64,000 nt of DNA from contig NZ_CP028365.1 in assembly GCF_003033925.1 (NCBI RefSeq), positions 1,302,001 through 1,366,000 on the forward strand, given 5' to 3'. Under the pieces are notes generated by a model. That model made no database searches. It was not told the origin of the DNA and saw nothing but the letters and a program-made list of their open reading frames with translations. The stretch comes from Tannerella serpentiformis. Lineage in GTDB: Bacteria > Bacteroidota > Bacteroidia > Bacteroidales > Tannerellaceae. This document shows, one piece after another, positions 63,600 to 64,000 of the stretch. How positions within the stretch are numbered: position 1 is the first letter of the stretch; each line of letters opens with the position of its first letter. A program made the position numbers and the translations under genes.

Positions 63600-64000
63600 C
63601 TATTCGTCGTCATCGTCGTCGTCAGTGTCCTTACGCGCACCCTTGGCCAGGGGCACCTTGACGAGCTTGTTCTCCTCCTTCAGATCCTGAACGACGGCGT
63701 CGAGGATGCCATTGATGAAGGTGCTGCTCTTGGGCGTGCTGTAATACTTGGCCGCGTCGATGTATTCGTTGAGGGTCACATTGACGGGGATGGTGGGGAA
63801 GTTGATCAACTCAGCCACGGCCATCTGCATGATGAGGCGGTCCATACTGGCCACACGATCCGACTCCCAATTCTTGAGATGGCGGTCGATGCGGGCGAGA
63901 TATTCCTGACCGCGCAGCATGGTGAGGTGAAGCAGACGGATGGCATAGTCGCGGTCCTCGGCGTCCTTGAACATCGGCAGCAGGGGTCGGTCGGGGCCAT
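63600..64000 (-). CDS. nusB: Transcription antitermination factor NusB, N-terminus cut by the window edge
   Basis: The C-terminal 133 residues are visible; the frame runs off the right edge. The visible start PDRPLLPMFKDAEDRDYAIRLLHLTMLRGQEYLARIDRHLKNWESDRVASMDRLIMQMAVAELINFPTIPVNVTLNEYIDAAKYYSTPKSSTFINGILDAV is the NusB helical fold, and Bacteroidetes NusB has this longer form. The tail KDTDDDDDDE is highly acidic, unlike E. coli NusB. It opens the nusB-yajC-ybbR-coaE run. Confidence 0.93.
   Translation of the reverse strand, partial: GPDRPLLPMFKDAEDRDYAIRLLHLTMLRGQEYLARIDRHLKNWESDRVASMDRLIMQMAVAELINFPTIPVNVTLNEYIDAAKYYSTPKSSTFINGILDAVVQDLKEENKLVKVPLAKGARKDTDDDDDDE

Overview
The window looks like chromosomal DNA of a GC-rich member of the Bacteroidales, most like the Tannerellaceae/Porphyromonadaceae. 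The evidence is the Bacteroidetes promoter pattern (a TAnnTTTG box at about -7, sometimes with TTTG 19 bases upstream) in front of many genes, the absence of clear Shine-Dalgarno sites, the gene order nusB-yajC-ybbR-coaE, and families largely restricted to this phylum (DUF5606, a long YidC, a DUF6261-like protein). The species assignment is inference.

Layout. 1-4.7 kb: tricorn-like protease, then thyA-folA, all on the minus strand. 5.1-10.5 kb: a small possibly glycosylase-like protein, ahcY, a NarL-type response regulator and a TonB-dependent receptor. 10.6-13.1 kb: a DUF6261-like gene and panE, divergent around an AT-rich repeat array. 13.2-25.9 kb: guaB, a TIGR03916/TIGR03915-like DNA-repair pair, rplU-rpmA, an NlpC/P60 lipoprotein, serS, a duplicated secreted protein, then a tightly overlapping nitroreductase-alkD-xseA-xseB-ispD run. 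26-33.7 kb (minus): AlbA_2 protein, kdsB, yidC, pyrG, comEC. 33.8-51 kb (minus): a surface-polysaccharide locus with glycosyltransferases, two fucosyltransferase families, methyltransferases, a flippase and nucleotide-sugar enzymes. It is clearly AT-richer than its surroundings and carries three broken genes. 51-64 kb: M1 aminopeptidase, DUF1304 protein, tRNA-Thr, pepT-gcvT, an acyl-CoA synthetase, an XRE-cupin regulator, and DUF5606, coaE, ybbR, yajC and nusB.

The most striking feature is not a protein. Eight intergenic places hold tandem arrays whose unit sequence differs completely from array to array but whose geometry is the same. The repeat period is 40-42 bp, usually exactly 41 (about four helical turns). 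Each unit holds an odd-length palindrome of 13-17 bp centred on a single base pair. Six arrays lie behind the 3' end of at least one gene. The other two, the most degenerate, sit directly upstream of the two DUF6261-like genes. Further intergenic hairpin families keep their pairing while the stem sequence varies. No transposase, integrase, rRNA or CRISPR-Cas gene was seen.

Limits: all functions come from reading translated sequence against remembered families. No database search or folding calculation was run.
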